A stretch of 64,000 nt of DNA from positions 6,467-70,466 of the forward strand of contig DALS01000012.1 of NCBI GenBank assembly GCA_002499445.1, written 5' to 3'. Made by a program: the position numbers and the translations under genes. Under the pieces are notes generated by a model. That model ran no database searches, had not been told where the DNA came from, and worked only from the letters and a program-made list of their open reading frames with translations. The stretch is from Methanosarcina sp. UBA293. Its GTDB lineage: Archaea; Halobacteriota; Methanosarcinia; Methanosarcinales; Methanosarcinaceae. Positions 1 to 9,633 of this stretch are shown one piece after another (positions within the stretch are counted from its first letter, which is position 1; each line of letters starts with the position of its first letter).

Positions 1-863
1 TGATAGGCTTCTGTATATACAGTTGCAATAAGAGCCTGATCGTATAGCATTTTTTCAAAATGGGGAACAATCCACATGTTGTCTGTAGAGTAACGATGAA
101 AGCCCGAACCCAGGTGGTCATGAATTCCTCCTCTGTACATATTTTCCAGGGTGTGTTCAGCCATATAAAGTGCTTCAGGATCCCCACTGCGTCTCCAGTA
201 GCGGAGCAAAAAAGAAATTTTGTGCGGAGTAGGAAATTTTGGAGCTCTTTCAAAGCCTCCATATTCGTTGTCAAAAGAACTGAGCAAATCTTCATAAGCC
301 TCTTTTAGTATTGATTCCTCTATTCCTTCTCCTGCAGACTCTGAGATCATATCCTGGATAGTAGACGTGATTTTTTCAGCCGAATCAAGCACTTCTTCAT
401 GCTGTCTGTTCCAGATCTCCTCGATTCTGGGCACGAGTTCGAGCATTCCTGTCTGGCTAAAGCGAGACTTTTTGGGAATGTAGGTTCCTGCAAAAAAAGG
501 TTTCATATTAGGAGTCATGATAATAGTAAGCGGCCAGCCTCCCCTTCCAAGGATTATTTGACAGACTGTCATGTAAATATTATCAATATCTGGTCGTTCT
601 TCACGGTCTACTTTTATGCAAACAAAAGTCCTGTTCATGAGTCTAGCTACTTCTTCGTCCTCAAATGACTCATGTGCCATTACATGACACCAGTGGCAAG
701 TCGAGTACCCAATTGATAAAAAAATAGGTTTATTTTCTCTCCTGGCTTTTTCAAAAGCTTCTTCTCCCCAGGGATACCAGTCAACAGGATTATAGGCATG
801 TTGAAGGAGATATGGGCTTTTTTCATTTATAAGGCGGTTAGGTTTTCTGTGCTCCTTTCTCAG
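1..863 (-). CDS. DUF255/YyaL-like thioredoxin-fold protein, N-terminal part
   Basis: The gene runs off the left edge; about 287 N-terminal residues are visible. The thioredoxin-like domain shows STCHWCHVM with the CxxC pair near residues 56-59, then DREERPDI and GGWPLT, which are hallmarks of the DUF255 (spermatogenesis-associated protein 20-like, YyaL) family. Full-length members continue into an alpha/alpha-barrel domain that lies outside the window. The cellular role is unproven; a cytosolic redox or sugar-related function has been suggested for the family. No ATG, GTG or TTG opens this frame. An in-frame CTG at 863 sits 7 nt after GGAGG (871-875), so I place the start there. An ATG at 885 is in another frame and reaches a stop after 15 codons. 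Confidence 0.85.
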   Translation of the reverse strand, partial: MRKEHRKPNRLINEKSPYLLQHAYNPVDWYPWGEEAFEKARRENKPIFLSIGYSTCHWCHVMAHESFEDEEVARLMNRTFVCIKVDREERPDIDNIYMTVCQIILGRGGWPLTIIMTPNMKPFFAGTYIPKKSRFSQTGMLELVPRIEEIWNRQHEEVLDSAEKITSTIQDMISESAGEGIEESILKEAYEDLLSSFDNEYGGFERAPKFPTPHKISFLLRYWRRSGDPEALYMAEHTLENMYRGGIHDHLGSGFHRYSTDNMWIVPHFEKMLYDQALIATVYTEAY

Positions 864-884
864 TAAAATCCCTCCGGCTTTCCA

Positions 885-1115
885 TCAGGTTTCTGTTCTT
901 TCTCTGACAAGAATCCTGGCAGCTATCGTTGCCTGCACGCCTGAAGAATATGAATTTGAAATTCTTCTATCTCTCTCGCCGCCAATTTCCAGTAACTTTA
1001 AACGATGCTGAAAATTGTCTTGCAACAAGCTCACAGGTTTGGGATTTTCTAATTTCCCGCCTCTATGAAAATAAGCCCTATTTGGACGCGAATTTAACTC
1101 GTTAACAATACCCAT
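885..1115 (-). CDS. hypothetical protein, 76 aa
   Basis: The frame opens with ATG preceded by AGGGGAAT, a plausible ribosome binding site, and ends just upstream of the DUF255 gene on the same strand. The protein is basic and soluble with no membrane segment or metal motif. I do not recognise a family. The close coupling to the DUF255 gene suggests a short leader gene, but a chance frame is possible. Confidence 0.35.
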   Translation of the reverse strand: MGIVNELNSRPNRAYFHRGGKLENPKPVSLLQDNFQHRLKLLEIGGERDRRISNSYSSGVQATIAARILVRERTET

Positions 1116-1607
1116 TCTAATTCCCCTGGCCTAAACCGGTCCCAAAGATTTTCATTCTAATAGAATGGCTAACTCTAAACCAGTTTGTTTATCCTCATAT
1201 AGTTGTGACCTTACTCAAGTTTCTTGTGAAGCTCGCAAACTGAAAAACTAGGTACAACCAAATTTCCCCCTTTTAAATATCCTTCCTCTAAATATCAATA
1301 TATCGGTACCTAAGAGAATGTTTATCCAAAGTTCATAAAATTTAAACTGGACATTTTGAAATCGATAAAAGAAATAAAATTCTTTGATATATATTTTTTT
1401 AGAATCTATGTATGATTCTCATTTTTGGGGTAATGTAGTTTTTCGTTTTGGGATCTCAGAGGCGGCTTAGAAAAAGTAATCTAAAGGTGATTTATTGACA
1501 TGAACTATTATTGACGGAGCAATGTTTTATCAATATGAAAAGTATGTTCTTTGCTTTAGGATGTTCCTTACTTCAGGATATCCTTTGCTTTTGAAAAAGC
1601 TCACTCA
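1116..1607. other. intergenic spacer, no gene seen
   Basis: About 490 bases of AT-rich DNA lie between two minus-strand transcription units. I see TATA-like runs (around 1388) but no supported coding frame or RNA. Confidence 0.5.
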
Positions 1608-2522
1608 TTAAAGCTGTCCGATTTCTTCGTGTTTTTCCCCATGATTTCTTATTTCCAGAAAATTTATAACTTTTGAAACTCTGGATGACTGTTCTTGTTT
1701 TTTTTCGGACTTTCTAGCTTGATATACTCGGATAGAGCGAAGAAGATCGATTTTTCGGAATTCTGGCCAGAAAGGAGCACAGAAGTAAGTTGCACATTCA
1801 CTTCCATTAGCCTGCCAGGGAAGGAAATTTGAAATTCTTTCATCGCCCCCAGTACGAATGACAAGATCAACATTTGGAACAGAAACCCCTGGGGCAGGAT
1901 AAAGATGTCTTGAGATAAGGTTTTCGTCAACTTCATCAAGGGAGAGTTTCCCGCTGGAAATACAATCTGCAATGTCGCGGACTGCTTGAATGATATCCTG
2001 CCTGCCCCCGTAGGCAATGGCTACATTAAGGTGAAATTTCCTATAATTTTCTGTAGCTTTTTCTATTTTCTCAATTGACTCGTTCAGAAAAATAGGTAAT
2101 TTTGACTTGTCTCCTATTACGCGGACCTGCATTTCTTTTTCATGTGTCCTTGGGTCAGAGTAGATTTTCAGGAACTTTTCGTTTATGAGGTTAAAGAGAC
2201 CATCAACTTCCTCTTCAGAACGCTGAAAGTTCTCTGTAGAAAATGCATAGAGAGTAAGCTGTTTTACTCCTATTTCATAACACCACTCAATTACCTTTTC
2301 GGTAACCTCTGCTCCCATCGAATGCCCAAAACTTCTGGTCTTTCCCAGTTGTCCTGCATATCTGCGGTTTCCATCCATAATCACAGCTATATGATGCGGA
2401 ATTTCTGAATTAAGAATTTCTGTTCCAAGTCTCCGCTCGTATTCACTATAAAATACATTGAAGATGCGGTTTCTCAAAAAACGAAAGCCCGCTAGGAAAA
2501 TTCCCCTATTCCAGGGCACCAT
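1608..2522 (-). CDS. uppS: cis-prenyltransferase (polyprenyl diphosphate synthase)
   Basis: This enzyme condenses isopentenyl diphosphates in cis onto an allylic primer, giving the long polyprenyl diphosphate used as a lipid carrier for glycan and glycoprotein assembly. The signature HHIAVIMDGNRRYA is at residues 43-56, with the catalytic Asp at about 50. The C-terminal RTGGDERISNFLPWQ motif, which binds substrate phosphate, is also intact. At 304 residues it is slightly longer than the bacterial enzyme because of an N-terminal extension. The ATG at 2522 is 21 nt from the only strong Shine-Dalgarno (GGAGGG, 2544-2549). That site is ideally spaced for an in-frame ATA at 2537, so the true start is uncertain. 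Confidence 0.95.
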   Translation of the reverse strand: MVPWNRGIFLAGFRFLRNRIFNVFYSEYERRLGTEILNSEIPHHIAVIMDGNRRYAGQLGKTRSFGHSMGAEVTEKVIEWCYEIGVKQLTLYAFSTENFQRSEEEVDGLFNLINEKFLKIYSDPRTHEKEMQVRVIGDKSKLPIFLNESIEKIEKATENYRKFHLNVAIAYGGRQDIIQAVRDIADCISSGKLSLDEVDENLISRHLYPAPGVSVPNVDLVIRTGGDERISNFLPWQANGSECATYFCAPFWPEFRKIDLLRSIRVYQARKSEKKQEQSSRVSKVINFLEIRNHGEKHEEIGQL

Positions 2523-2537
2523 TTTTAAGTATCTTAT

Positions 2538-3514
2538 GAGTTTCCCTCCTGAGAATACTCAACTTTGAGAATATCCGCTTAGATTTTCTCTTTATGAATT
2601 CTAATATCTTTTCTTATACAAAATACTAATATTTGTTTTGGTCAAAATTTGTATTTATCTGAAAACTCTTTCTATTTATTCTTATCCACTTGCATATATT
2701 CTTTTTATATTCATTAGCACAATATTTAAAGTTGTATAAGGTGTCTATTACCTGCAGTCATTTATTCATTCATAGTAAGTAGTAAAGGCAGGTTGTCTGC
2801 TACTTCTAGTATAGTTGGCAAGATTTGCCAATCACAATATTAAGATTATTAGAAGTTTACCCTAAATAATCTACATCTCTAATTTAGTAAATGAGTGTCT
2901 TAATTTATAAAACCTCAGTTCATTTATACTAACCCGATCCTTAATTTTTTATAGTCTAGTTGTTTAAACTACAAAGATAAGTATATTCGACGCTGTAATT
3001 GGTTTAGTATTTGTGAGCAATAAAGGTTTAATGATATAGATTTCTCAATTCTATCACGTTTTATGCCTTAACAAATCTATCTGTCTAAGATATATGAAAT
3101 ACGGGCGCTTGGATGGGGTATCCCATCAATCTTTGTGCAATAGTGATTAACATTACAAGTTTGAGAGTATTACAAGTTTGAGAATATTACAAGTTTGAGA
3201 ATAGCACTATACTCCATGCTGCAAATTGAAAATAGTAATTATTTCAAGATTTATGCAGATTTTCAAAATTTATGCAGATTTAACTGTTTAACCTGTATTC
3301 ACTAAGCTTAATATCGAGCCCAATGTTTTCAAAGGATTTTTTGATTCAAGTAAATCTCTCAAGCTTCCTATGTTAGCTACGGATTTTTCCCTCCGTAAAA
3401 TCTCACATTTTTTCTAATTGACTTTTATTGATCACTCCAGATTTCTCCAATTTTCAAAAGGACAGATTAGCACTTTAAAATTTCTAACCAAAAACAGATA
3501 GCAATAAAAGCGGC
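2538..3514. other. long AT-rich intergenic region with short direct repeats
   Basis: Nearly 1 kb holds no convincing gene. Visible structure: a hairpin TTGGCA/TGCCAA near 2814-2832, a GATGGG/CCCATC hairpin with a 4-nt loop near 3112-3127, and three tandem copies of a 17-bp unit at 3152-3202. There is also a duplicated TTTATGCAGATTT segment near 3248-3281. A TATA-like box (AGATATATGAAAT, about 3089) precedes the GC-rich 3101-3127 stretch, so a small RNA is possible but unsupported otherwise. Confidence 0.5.
3152..3202. repeat. three tandem 17-bp repeats
   Basis: The unit ATTACAAGTTTGAGAAT occurs three times head to tail at 3152, 3169 and 3186, with a single A/G difference in the first copy. 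No function is evident. Confidence 0.85.
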
Positions 3515-3817
3515 TCAGTAATTTTCAAGCACGGAGCCAACGATGTTTTTATAGTTTTCTTTCAGGGAGTAAACGTTGTGATCTCCAGTAACATTTATGC
3601 TCAGAATCCCGAGCCTTGTGTTCATAAGCCCGACCATAGCCGACACTCCTCGGTAGCTTACATCAAAATCTCCTTTATCTAGGTAATCGTAAACTTCACC
3701 GGTGGTGAACTTGTCTCCGGTCAGGAAGAGATTGAGCACAACCTTGCGTATCCCGTTTTCGTCCCTGCCGAGATACTTTATCAATCTCGCTCTTACCCTT
3801 TCTTCCGCAGTTTGCAG
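3515..3817 (-). CDS. small winged-helix-like protein (DUF2551-type)
   Basis: The core of roughly 90 residues has alternating helices and a GDHNVYSL beta-wing-like segment, and resembles the methanogen DUF2551 family as I recall it. A DNA-binding role is plausible but not shown. A TTG at 3784 gives 89 residues but has no ribosome site. An in-frame CTG at 3817 lies 7 nt after GAGGTG (3825-3830) and adds an amphipathic QTAEERVRAR helix, so I extend to it. The gene stands alone with a TATA-rich upstream region. Confidence 0.7.
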   Translation of the reverse strand: MQTAEERVRARLIKYLGRDENGIRKVVLNLFLTGDKFTTGEVYDYLDKGDFDVSYRGVSAMVGLMNTRLGILSINVTGDHNVYSLKENYKNIVGSVLENY

Positions 3818-4354
3818 TTTCGGACACCTCAGTTAATAATAATTGAATTATATTGATTCAGTATTATATTACTACACTTCTCTACATTATAAAAATGTGT
3901 GACCTCTGTATTGAGGCGCTAAGAATCGAATACCCTATATCCTTATCGTTTATATATTTTAGGATTGCTTTTTTGAATTATTATACAAAGTATATATTTT
4001 ATGTCAACACGAGACTTTCCGCATAATATGATAGCAGTAAATAACCTAGATCTTCCGTAAATTAGATCGGCTTATTTCTATATTTAAAAAAGCTCGAAAA
4101 TTTTGATACTGTTTAAAATAAGGTAGTTATAATTAATTTAAAGTAATTATTCAAATTTATTCAAATTGGTAAAACAATAAATAGTTTTCTTTACAAGTTA
4201 TCTATCTCAAAATTGTGAATCACTACGCAATAATAATTTTCGTGGGCGAAATTGAACAGGCTGCTGGGTATGGGTTTTCTCCAATAGTCTTGCTCCTGGT
4301 TATCCTGCAAGAGTAATTAAAACTTTTCTTGTCTGCTCATTTGCCGAAAAACTC
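3818..4354. other. intergenic spacer, likely promoter of the small wHTH gene
   Basis: AT-rich DNA with TATA-like runs (for example near 3950-4000) lies upstream of the minus-strand gene and downstream of the radical SAM gene. No coding frame is supported. Confidence 0.4.
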
Positions 4355-5434
4355 TTAAAGTGGGATTAACTCGACAACCAGTCCGTCTTCGAATGGATAT
4401 CTTTCAATGATAACAAGTCTGGATCCGGAAGGTTCCAGTTTCTCTTTAATGCCTTCTTTCAACTCCTCAAGTACCCACCAGGCAATTTCGATTTTTCCGG
4501 TTTGTATTTCAAATAATTCTGCTGGGATTTCCATACTCTGGAGAGTTTTTTCTGCAAGTTCCTGATCCCCTCCTTCCATTACTCCATATACTAGAGTGCC
4601 ATCTTCCGTGATCTCATCAAATTCTCTTGCGGTATTCTTTGCGATCCGCTGAAATCTTTTGCGAAGCTGGACTGCATCCTTATAGGTTGAGGAACAAAAA
4701 TGGACTTTTCTACATGCCTTGTAGGCAATTTTGGCAGATTTCCAGGATCCTGCTGCCGCATTGGATGTATCAGACTCAAGGTGAAACCCGTTTTCCAGGA
4801 GGGCTTTGGAGTTATTGTCGGAAAATTCAAGTTCATTCAGATTAAGGAATACTCCAATTTCTCCTGCAAAAGCTGCAACTTTTTCCGCTCCTTCAAGGGC
4901 AGGAATCTCGATTCCGGCTTCGATTCCGAGCTCCATTGCATTTCGAAGGGTACCTGCATAAGGACTGTTTTTAAGATCATTCCAGTATTCCTGCGGCGGG
5001 TGTAAACGGATTTCATCAAGACCTGCATCTGCGAGTTTTTCAAGGATCTGCCTGCCAGGAGACTGGGAAGTATATAGATGGATATGATGCTCTTTTCCGA
5101 AAGAAGCCTTGAGAATTCGGATGTAGTGCAGGACTCTTTCGATTTTTAGTAGAGGCTCTCCGCCTGTAATTCCTGTTCCTAGAGCATTCATAAGCTCAGC
5201 TTCTTTCAGTAAATCCTCATCGTTTTTTACAGATCTCTCATTCGCAAAAACAAGATCTTTTCCGTGCCTTTCATCGGAAAGCGGGCAGTAGAAACAGTTC
5301 TTAGGGCAGAGACCTGTTACGAAGAGTACCATCTTGGCGCCTTCCTGACAGAGCCTGCACCCTCCAGAAAGATAACTGTAAAATGAGCCTGTTTCGTCCT
5401 CAGTAAACGTTTCGTATTCAATGAGTTTTTCCAT
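4355..5434 (-). CDS. radical SAM protein
   Basis: The 359-residue protein carries the radical SAM cluster motif CPKNCFYC at residues 43-50 (CxxxCxxC) and the SAM-binding GGEP at 91-94. An additional CRLC pair at residues 26-29, immediately before the motif, suggests a further metal site or part of an N-terminal Zn/FeS knot. The substrate is unknown. I start at the ATG at 5434; a longer reading to 5626 would overlap the divergent ferredoxin gene. The ferredoxin next door could be its electron donor. Confidence 0.88.
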   Translation of the reverse strand: MEKLIEYETFTEDETGSFYSYLSGGCRLCQEGAKMVLFVTGLCPKNCFYCPLSDERHGKDLVFANERSVKNDEDLLKEAELMNALGTGITGGEPLLKIERVLHYIRILKASFGKEHHIHLYTSQSPGRQILEKLADAGLDEIRLHPPQEYWNDLKNSPYAGTLRNAMELGIEAGIEIPALEGAEKVAAFAGEIGVFLNLNELEFSDNNSKALLENGFHLESDTSNAAAGSWKSAKIAYKACRKVHFCSSTYKDAVQLRKRFQRIAKNTAREFDEITEDGTLVYGVMEGGDQELAEKTLQSMEIPAELFEIQTGKIEIAWWVLEELKEGIKEKLEPSGSRLVIIERYPFEDGLVVELIPL

Positions 5435-5564
5435 ACCTGAATCAGCATATTCTTTTTCTATATATAAGGTTTCTTTTTTCGGTTCTAAGGCTTTCAATAT
5501 GCAAATGACTTTAAGATAATTGGCCTTTCCTAGAAATTGATATATCATTAAGTGCCAAAGGTTC

Positions 5565-5753
5565 ATGATGTCAGAAAATACTGGATACGTTGTGATTTTC
5601 GGCTGCAAAAGATGTGGGAAATGCAAAGGTGTCTGTCCCGTGGATGCGATTTATGAGGAGAATGATCTTGCAAAAATTGACTCCAAAATGTGCATTCTCT
5701 GTATGAAGTGCATAGATGAGTGCACTAACAAGTCAATTATTTACATGGAATAA
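5565..5753 (+). CDS. 2[4Fe-4S] ferredoxin
   Basis: A 62-residue bacterial-type ferredoxin with two complete CxxCxxCxxxC motifs (Cys 14, 17, 20, 24 and 43, 46, 49, 53). Both clusters should therefore be [4Fe-4S]. The third spacing is CP in the first motif and CT in the second. It is divergent from the radical SAM gene and 9 nt upstream of the cyclase gene, with which it is probably co-transcribed. Tandem ATG codons at 5565 and 5568 leave the exact start open. Confidence 0.92.
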   Translation: MMSENTGYVVIFGCKRCGKCKGVCPVDAIYEENDLAKIDSKMCILCMKCIDECTNKSIIYME

Positions 5754-5762
5754 GGTGTTAAT

Positions 5763-6548
5763 ATGGAAAAGATTCCGGTTAATATAGGAGGAACTCCTGT
5801 TAGCGTGGAGGAAACCCCGGTTGATTTGAAAAAATATCAAGTTCATGGGAAAATCATAGATATCACAGTCCCGATTTCCCCTTTTACACGGACTTTTCCA
5901 GGGGACCCAATACCTGCAATTGAGAAGGTCTGCACTCTTGAAAAGGAAGGATGTAACGTATCAAAGTTAAGTTTTGGAAGCCACACAGGCACCCATGTCG
6001 ATGCTCCCTCTCATATCCTGGAAAATGGTCTGACTGTTGACAAACTCGATCTCAAAAACCTAATGGGAACAGCCCTTATTCTTGATTTTTCCTCTCTTAC
6101 AGGTACACTTACTGCTGATATTCTTGAAAAGGCTTATCTGAGCACAGGAGCTCCTGAGAATACCTCGATTCTTCTTTTGAAGACAGAAATCTCTTCCCGA
6201 TATCAGAGAGATGCAGGTGAAGCCGCTCCTTTTGATGTAGAGTCAGGTTCTCAGAATATGGAATTCAAGAAGGAAGAATTTAATTCTACATATCTTGACG
6301 AAAGCGGAGCAGCCTGGATTGTAAAAAAAGGATTCAAGACGATTGGGACTGACGGGTTTTCCATGGATAGTATTCTATCCGAAAACCTACCTGCTCATCA
6401 TATCCTTTTTTCAGGCACTGTAAATATAGTAGAATGCCTTAATCTGGACTCGGTAGAAGCCGGAACCTATTTTTTCTTATGCCTTCCCCTGAAAATTGAA
6501 GGCTGCGATGGAGCACCTGCAAGAGCCTTATTAATTTCTTACTCTTGA
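5763..6548 (+). CDS. cyclase / kynurenine formamidase-like metal-dependent hydrolase
   Basis: A 261-residue cyclase-family protein with the metal-binding signature SHTGTHVDAPSH (His74, His78, Asp80, His84). The family includes arylformamidases and polyketide-type cyclases acting on amides or lactones; the substrate here cannot be told. It follows the ferredoxin gene by 9 nt, suggesting one transcript. Confidence 0.9.
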   Translation: MEKIPVNIGGTPVSVEETPVDLKKYQVHGKIIDITVPISPFTRTFPGDPIPAIEKVCTLEKEGCNVSKLSFGSHTGTHVDAPSHILENGLTVDKLDLKNLMGTALILDFSSLTGTLTADILEKAYLSTGAPENTSILLLKTEISSRYQRDAGEAAPFDVESGSQNMEFKKEEFNSTYLDESGAAWIVKKGFKTIGTDGFSMDSILSENLPAHHILFSGTVNIVECLNLDSVEAGTYFFLCLPLKIEGCDGAPARALLISYS

Positions 6549-6796
6549 TTCTTTTATTTCTCATTTTTGATCTTTTGATTATATAAAAGATTTAAAGTAG
6601 ATTATTGAAGAGTAAAAATAAGTCGCTGAAGATTAAAACAGACCATAAAGAATAAAATTAGATCACTAAAGGACAAAAATGAAAAATTGTTGAAGAGATA
6701 AGGTAAAGATTAAGTTGAACGAAAGCTAAAATAACTTCAGATTAAATGAAGGGACCAGAAGATAATGAATAATGGAAAATATATGGAGGAGTTGGG

Positions 6797-7261
6797 ATGG
6801 AAGAGCATAACGAAAATCTGCTCTGTATACCTTTTTCGGAAGCGGAGCTTGCCGAAATAAAGAAATATGCAGGCATCAGTAGCATGGAAGTTGAAGAGTT
6901 TATAAGGAACGTTTGTCTGACTCACTGTGTCCAACAAATGGAAAGCCTTTACGGGCAGAAGTCTGAAGCGCCTGATACGACAGCGGGGGCTTCAAAATCG
7001 GAAAACGGGATAAAGATAGAGCCAAGAAAAGTTGAATTTAAAGGCCAAAAACTAGGTCCAACTTCAAAAGAACTGCCATCCTCAAAAGATCTGCTTGAAG
7101 GGCCACTTATTCTGGATCAGCAGTGCATTATGGATTTATTTGCAATCAAAAGAGAGTTTGGCAATATTTCGAATAACGAGGTCATTACAATAGCTCTGAA
7201 ACTGGGTCTGAACCAGCTCGGAGTGGCCCTTGGTCTACTTAAAAATAAACTGAAAGAATGA
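6797..7261 (+). CDS. hypothetical protein, 154 aa
   Basis: The start is well supported by GGAGGAGTTGGG just upstream. Two helical ends (residues 10-55 and 105-154) flank a Lys/Ser/Glu-rich linker. The C-terminal segment NNEVITIALKLGLNQLG looks like a short ribbon-helix-helix or metJ-like helix pair, but I cannot assign a family. Confidence 0.7.
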   Translation: MEEHNENLLCIPFSEAELAEIKKYAGISSMEVEEFIRNVCLTHCVQQMESLYGQKSEAPDTTAGASKSENGIKIEPRKVEFKGQKLGPTSKELPSSKDLLEGPLILDQQCIMDLFAIKREFGNISNNEVITIALKLGLNQLGVALGLLKNKLKE

Positions 7262-7309
7262 AATTCTGACAGATTTTACTATCCAATCTTATACTGACAG
7301 ATTTTATTA

Positions 7310-7885
7310 TTAACTTTTACTATCAGGACTTTCAAGTTTATCCTTTAACCATTCCAGAAAGCTGTCAATTGCCCTGCGTCGGTGGGAAACCTTATTTTTT
7401 TCAACATCTCCGAGTTCCCCGAAGGTCATGCCCTGGTACTCGAAAATAGGGTCATACCCGAAACCGCCTGTGCCTCTCTCTTCATATGCTATTCTTCCTT
7501 CAACAATGCCAGGGAAAACCAGAGGTTCTTTTCCCGGCTCGCAATACCCAATTACGGTCTTAAAATACGCTTCCCTATCGGTTTCCCCTTCCATGAGCTT
7601 AAGCATTTTCGGGTTTCCGAGTTTGTCTTCCACAAAACGAGAGTAAGGGCCTGGAAAGCCGTTTAAGGCATTTATGAAAATTCCAGAATCATCTACCATT
7701 ACAGGCATGTTCAGTTTATTTGCAACGTACTGTGCCCCATAGGCTGCAATAGGCTCAAGCTCCTCCTCCTGAAGTTCGGGGTAATCGTTTTTGTCCTGAA
7801 TTACTTCAATTCCAAAAGACTTTAAAATCTCTCTTACCTCGGCAAATTTACCTTTATTTCCTGTAACAAACACAATCTTATGCAT
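7310..7885 (-). CDS. XTP/dITP diphosphatase (HAM1/RdgB family)
   Basis: This enzyme hydrolyses the non-canonical nucleotides dITP and XTP to monophosphates, keeping deaminated purines out of nucleic acids. The N-terminal FVTGNKGKFAE motif, the acidic VDDSGIFI box and the GFPGPYSRF segment are all present, and 191 residues is a typical length. Its ATG overlaps the last 8 nt of kae1-bud32, so the two are translated from one message. Confidence 0.95.
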   Translation of the reverse strand: MHKIVFVTGNKGKFAEVREILKSFGIEVIQDKNDYPELQEEELEPIAAYGAQYVANKLNMPVMVDDSGIFINALNGFPGPYSRFVEDKLGNPKMLKLMEGETDREAYFKTVIGYCEPGKEPLVFPGIVEGRIAYEERGTGGFGYDPIFEYQGMTFGELGDVEKNKVSHRRRAIDSFLEWLKDKLESPDSKS

Positions 7886-9515
7886 AACGAGCCCTCTTTT
7901 TTATCTCTTCAACGCGTTTGAGTACATCCTCTGAATTTATAAAAGTGCTCTGGTATCCTTTTATGAAAGCTTCGATGAGGGTCTGGTGGTCACGGTGGGT
8001 ACTCTCAAAGGTCTGGAAAAGCACGTGGATATCTACCCCTCTAGCCTCAAGACCTTCGTCGAAATATGCAAGCCCGAAGTCAAGGAGATAAAGTCTTTCG
8101 CCCGCAAGCAGGAGATTTGAGGTTGTCAGGTCTCCATGGACTATACCGGCGCTGTGGAGTTTTCCTACGAGTTCTCCCACTTTTTCGGAAATTTCAGGAG
8201 TAATCAGGTATTTTATAGGCATTCCATCGATATACTGCATCTTGAGCTTGAAATCTTCCACGTCATAGATAATCGGTGTAGAAACCCCGTTGCGCCGAGC
8301 TTCTGACATCAGGCGGGCTTCTGTCCGGTTTCTTTCGGTTCTAATCCTTTCATCAATCTCTTTATGCCTGTAAGCTTTCGGGATTCTTTCTTTAATAAGG
8401 ACTTTCTTTCCTTCAGGTCCGTCTTCCAGGTATACAACAGCCTCAGCTCCATTATTCAGCATTTCTCCAACTTTCAGTGAAGTTCCAGGGGCAATTTCAG
8501 GGACTTTTTTCATTTCTTCTTCCCTTATCCAGGTAACTTTCACATCATCAGTTCGATAACTCGGGTTTACGCGAGATTCTTCAAGGGAAAGGATATTTCC
8601 GGATTTATACATCAGAAGGCCAGTATATGCGATCATTATCCCGTTATCTCCCATGAAGCGCTTTTCGGGCACATAGAATTTAGCGCCTCTGGCTTCGCAC
8701 ATCTCGTTTAGCATCTCCCTAAGTCTTGTATTTGCCCCGACTCCTCCTGCCAGCAAAACTTCTTTTTTTTCGGTATGGGCAAGGGCTCGCTCTGCAACCT
8801 CAACAACCATTGCAAAAGCTGTTTCCTGATAAGAATAGCAGACATCCTCAAGAGAAGCTTTTTTCAGAGCTTCGCTGGCTGCTGTGGAAAGTCCAGAAAA
8901 AGAAAGGTCCATGCCTTTTATCACATAAGGAAGTGGGATATATCTGCTTGCGTTCTTTGCATATGCCTCGATCTTTGGCCCTCCTGGGTGTGGCAAGCCA
9001 GCTCTCCGCGCAAACTTATCAAGGGCATTTCCAAGCCCTATATCCAGGGTTTCCCCAAAGACTCTGTATCTACCTTCCATATAGGAAATAACCTGAGAAT
9101 TGGCTCCGCTTACGTAAAGAACAACAGGATCCTTTGCAGGCGTTCTCCAGATCCCGACTTCTATATGGGCAATGCAGTGGTTAACTCCTATCAGGGGAAC
9201 GCCTAAGCATATGGAAAGCATTCTGGCTGCCGTTGCAACTGTTCTAAGGCACGGCCCAAGCCCTGGCCCCTGGGAAAAAGCTATTCCGTCAATCTCTGAA
9301 GGCTCGATTCCCTTTTCTTTTGCCTCTGCAAGAAGCCTTTTTATAACACTGGCTGCGTACTTTGCATGGTGCTGGGCTGCTTCCCTGGGGTGAATTCCTC
9401 CAGTCTCGGGTTTGTATGTCTCTGTGACCTCAGAAATAATCTCAGTCTCGGTCACGATTGCGGCACTCAGGTTCCAGGCTGTGCCCTCGATTCCAAGGAT
9501 AATCGTGTTTTTCAA
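7878..9515 (-). CDS. kae1-bud32: bifunctional Kae1/Bud32 KEOPS subunit
   Basis: A fusion of two KEOPS subunits that make N6-threonylcarbamoyladenosine (t6A37) in ANN-decoding tRNAs. Residues 1-325 are the Kae1/TsaD threonylcarbamoyltransferase with metal-binding His113 and His117 (NHCIAHIE) and the phosphate-binding GGVGANTRLR. Residues 340-545 are the Bud32 small kinase/ATPase with VHGDLTTSNLLL and DFG. The fusion is known in several euryarchaea. It overlaps the dITP diphosphatase gene by 8 nt. Confidence 0.97.
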   Translation of the reverse strand: MKNTIILGIEGTAWNLSAAIVTETEIISEVTETYKPETGGIHPREAAQHHAKYAASVIKRLLAEAKEKGIEPSEIDGIAFSQGPGLGPCLRTVATAARMLSICLGVPLIGVNHCIAHIEVGIWRTPAKDPVVLYVSGANSQVISYMEGRYRVFGETLDIGLGNALDKFARRAGLPHPGGPKIEAYAKNASRYIPLPYVIKGMDLSFSGLSTAASEALKKASLEDVCYSYQETAFAMVVEVAERALAHTEKKEVLLAGGVGANTRLREMLNEMCEARGAKFYVPEKRFMGDNGIMIAYTGLLMYKSGNILSLEESRVNPSYRTDDVKVTWIREEEMKKVPEIAPGTSLKVGEMLNNGAEAVVYLEDGPEGKKVLIKERIPKAYRHKEIDERIRTERNRTEARLMSEARRNGVSTPIIYDVEDFKLKMQYIDGMPIKYLITPEISEKVGELVGKLHSAGIVHGDLTTSNLLLAGERLYLLDFGLAYFDEGLEARGVDIHVLFQTFESTHRDHQTLIEAFIKGYQSTFINSEDVLKRVEEIKKRARYA

Positions 9516-9633
9516 AGCTTATGGTCCCTTCCAGTCCTTTTTACTGTTACTGCTTTCGATAATACAGGAGAGAACTTATATACATTTGCTTTCAAGACAA
9601 CCTGACGATTTTTAGAACTCTTTTTACAGAACT

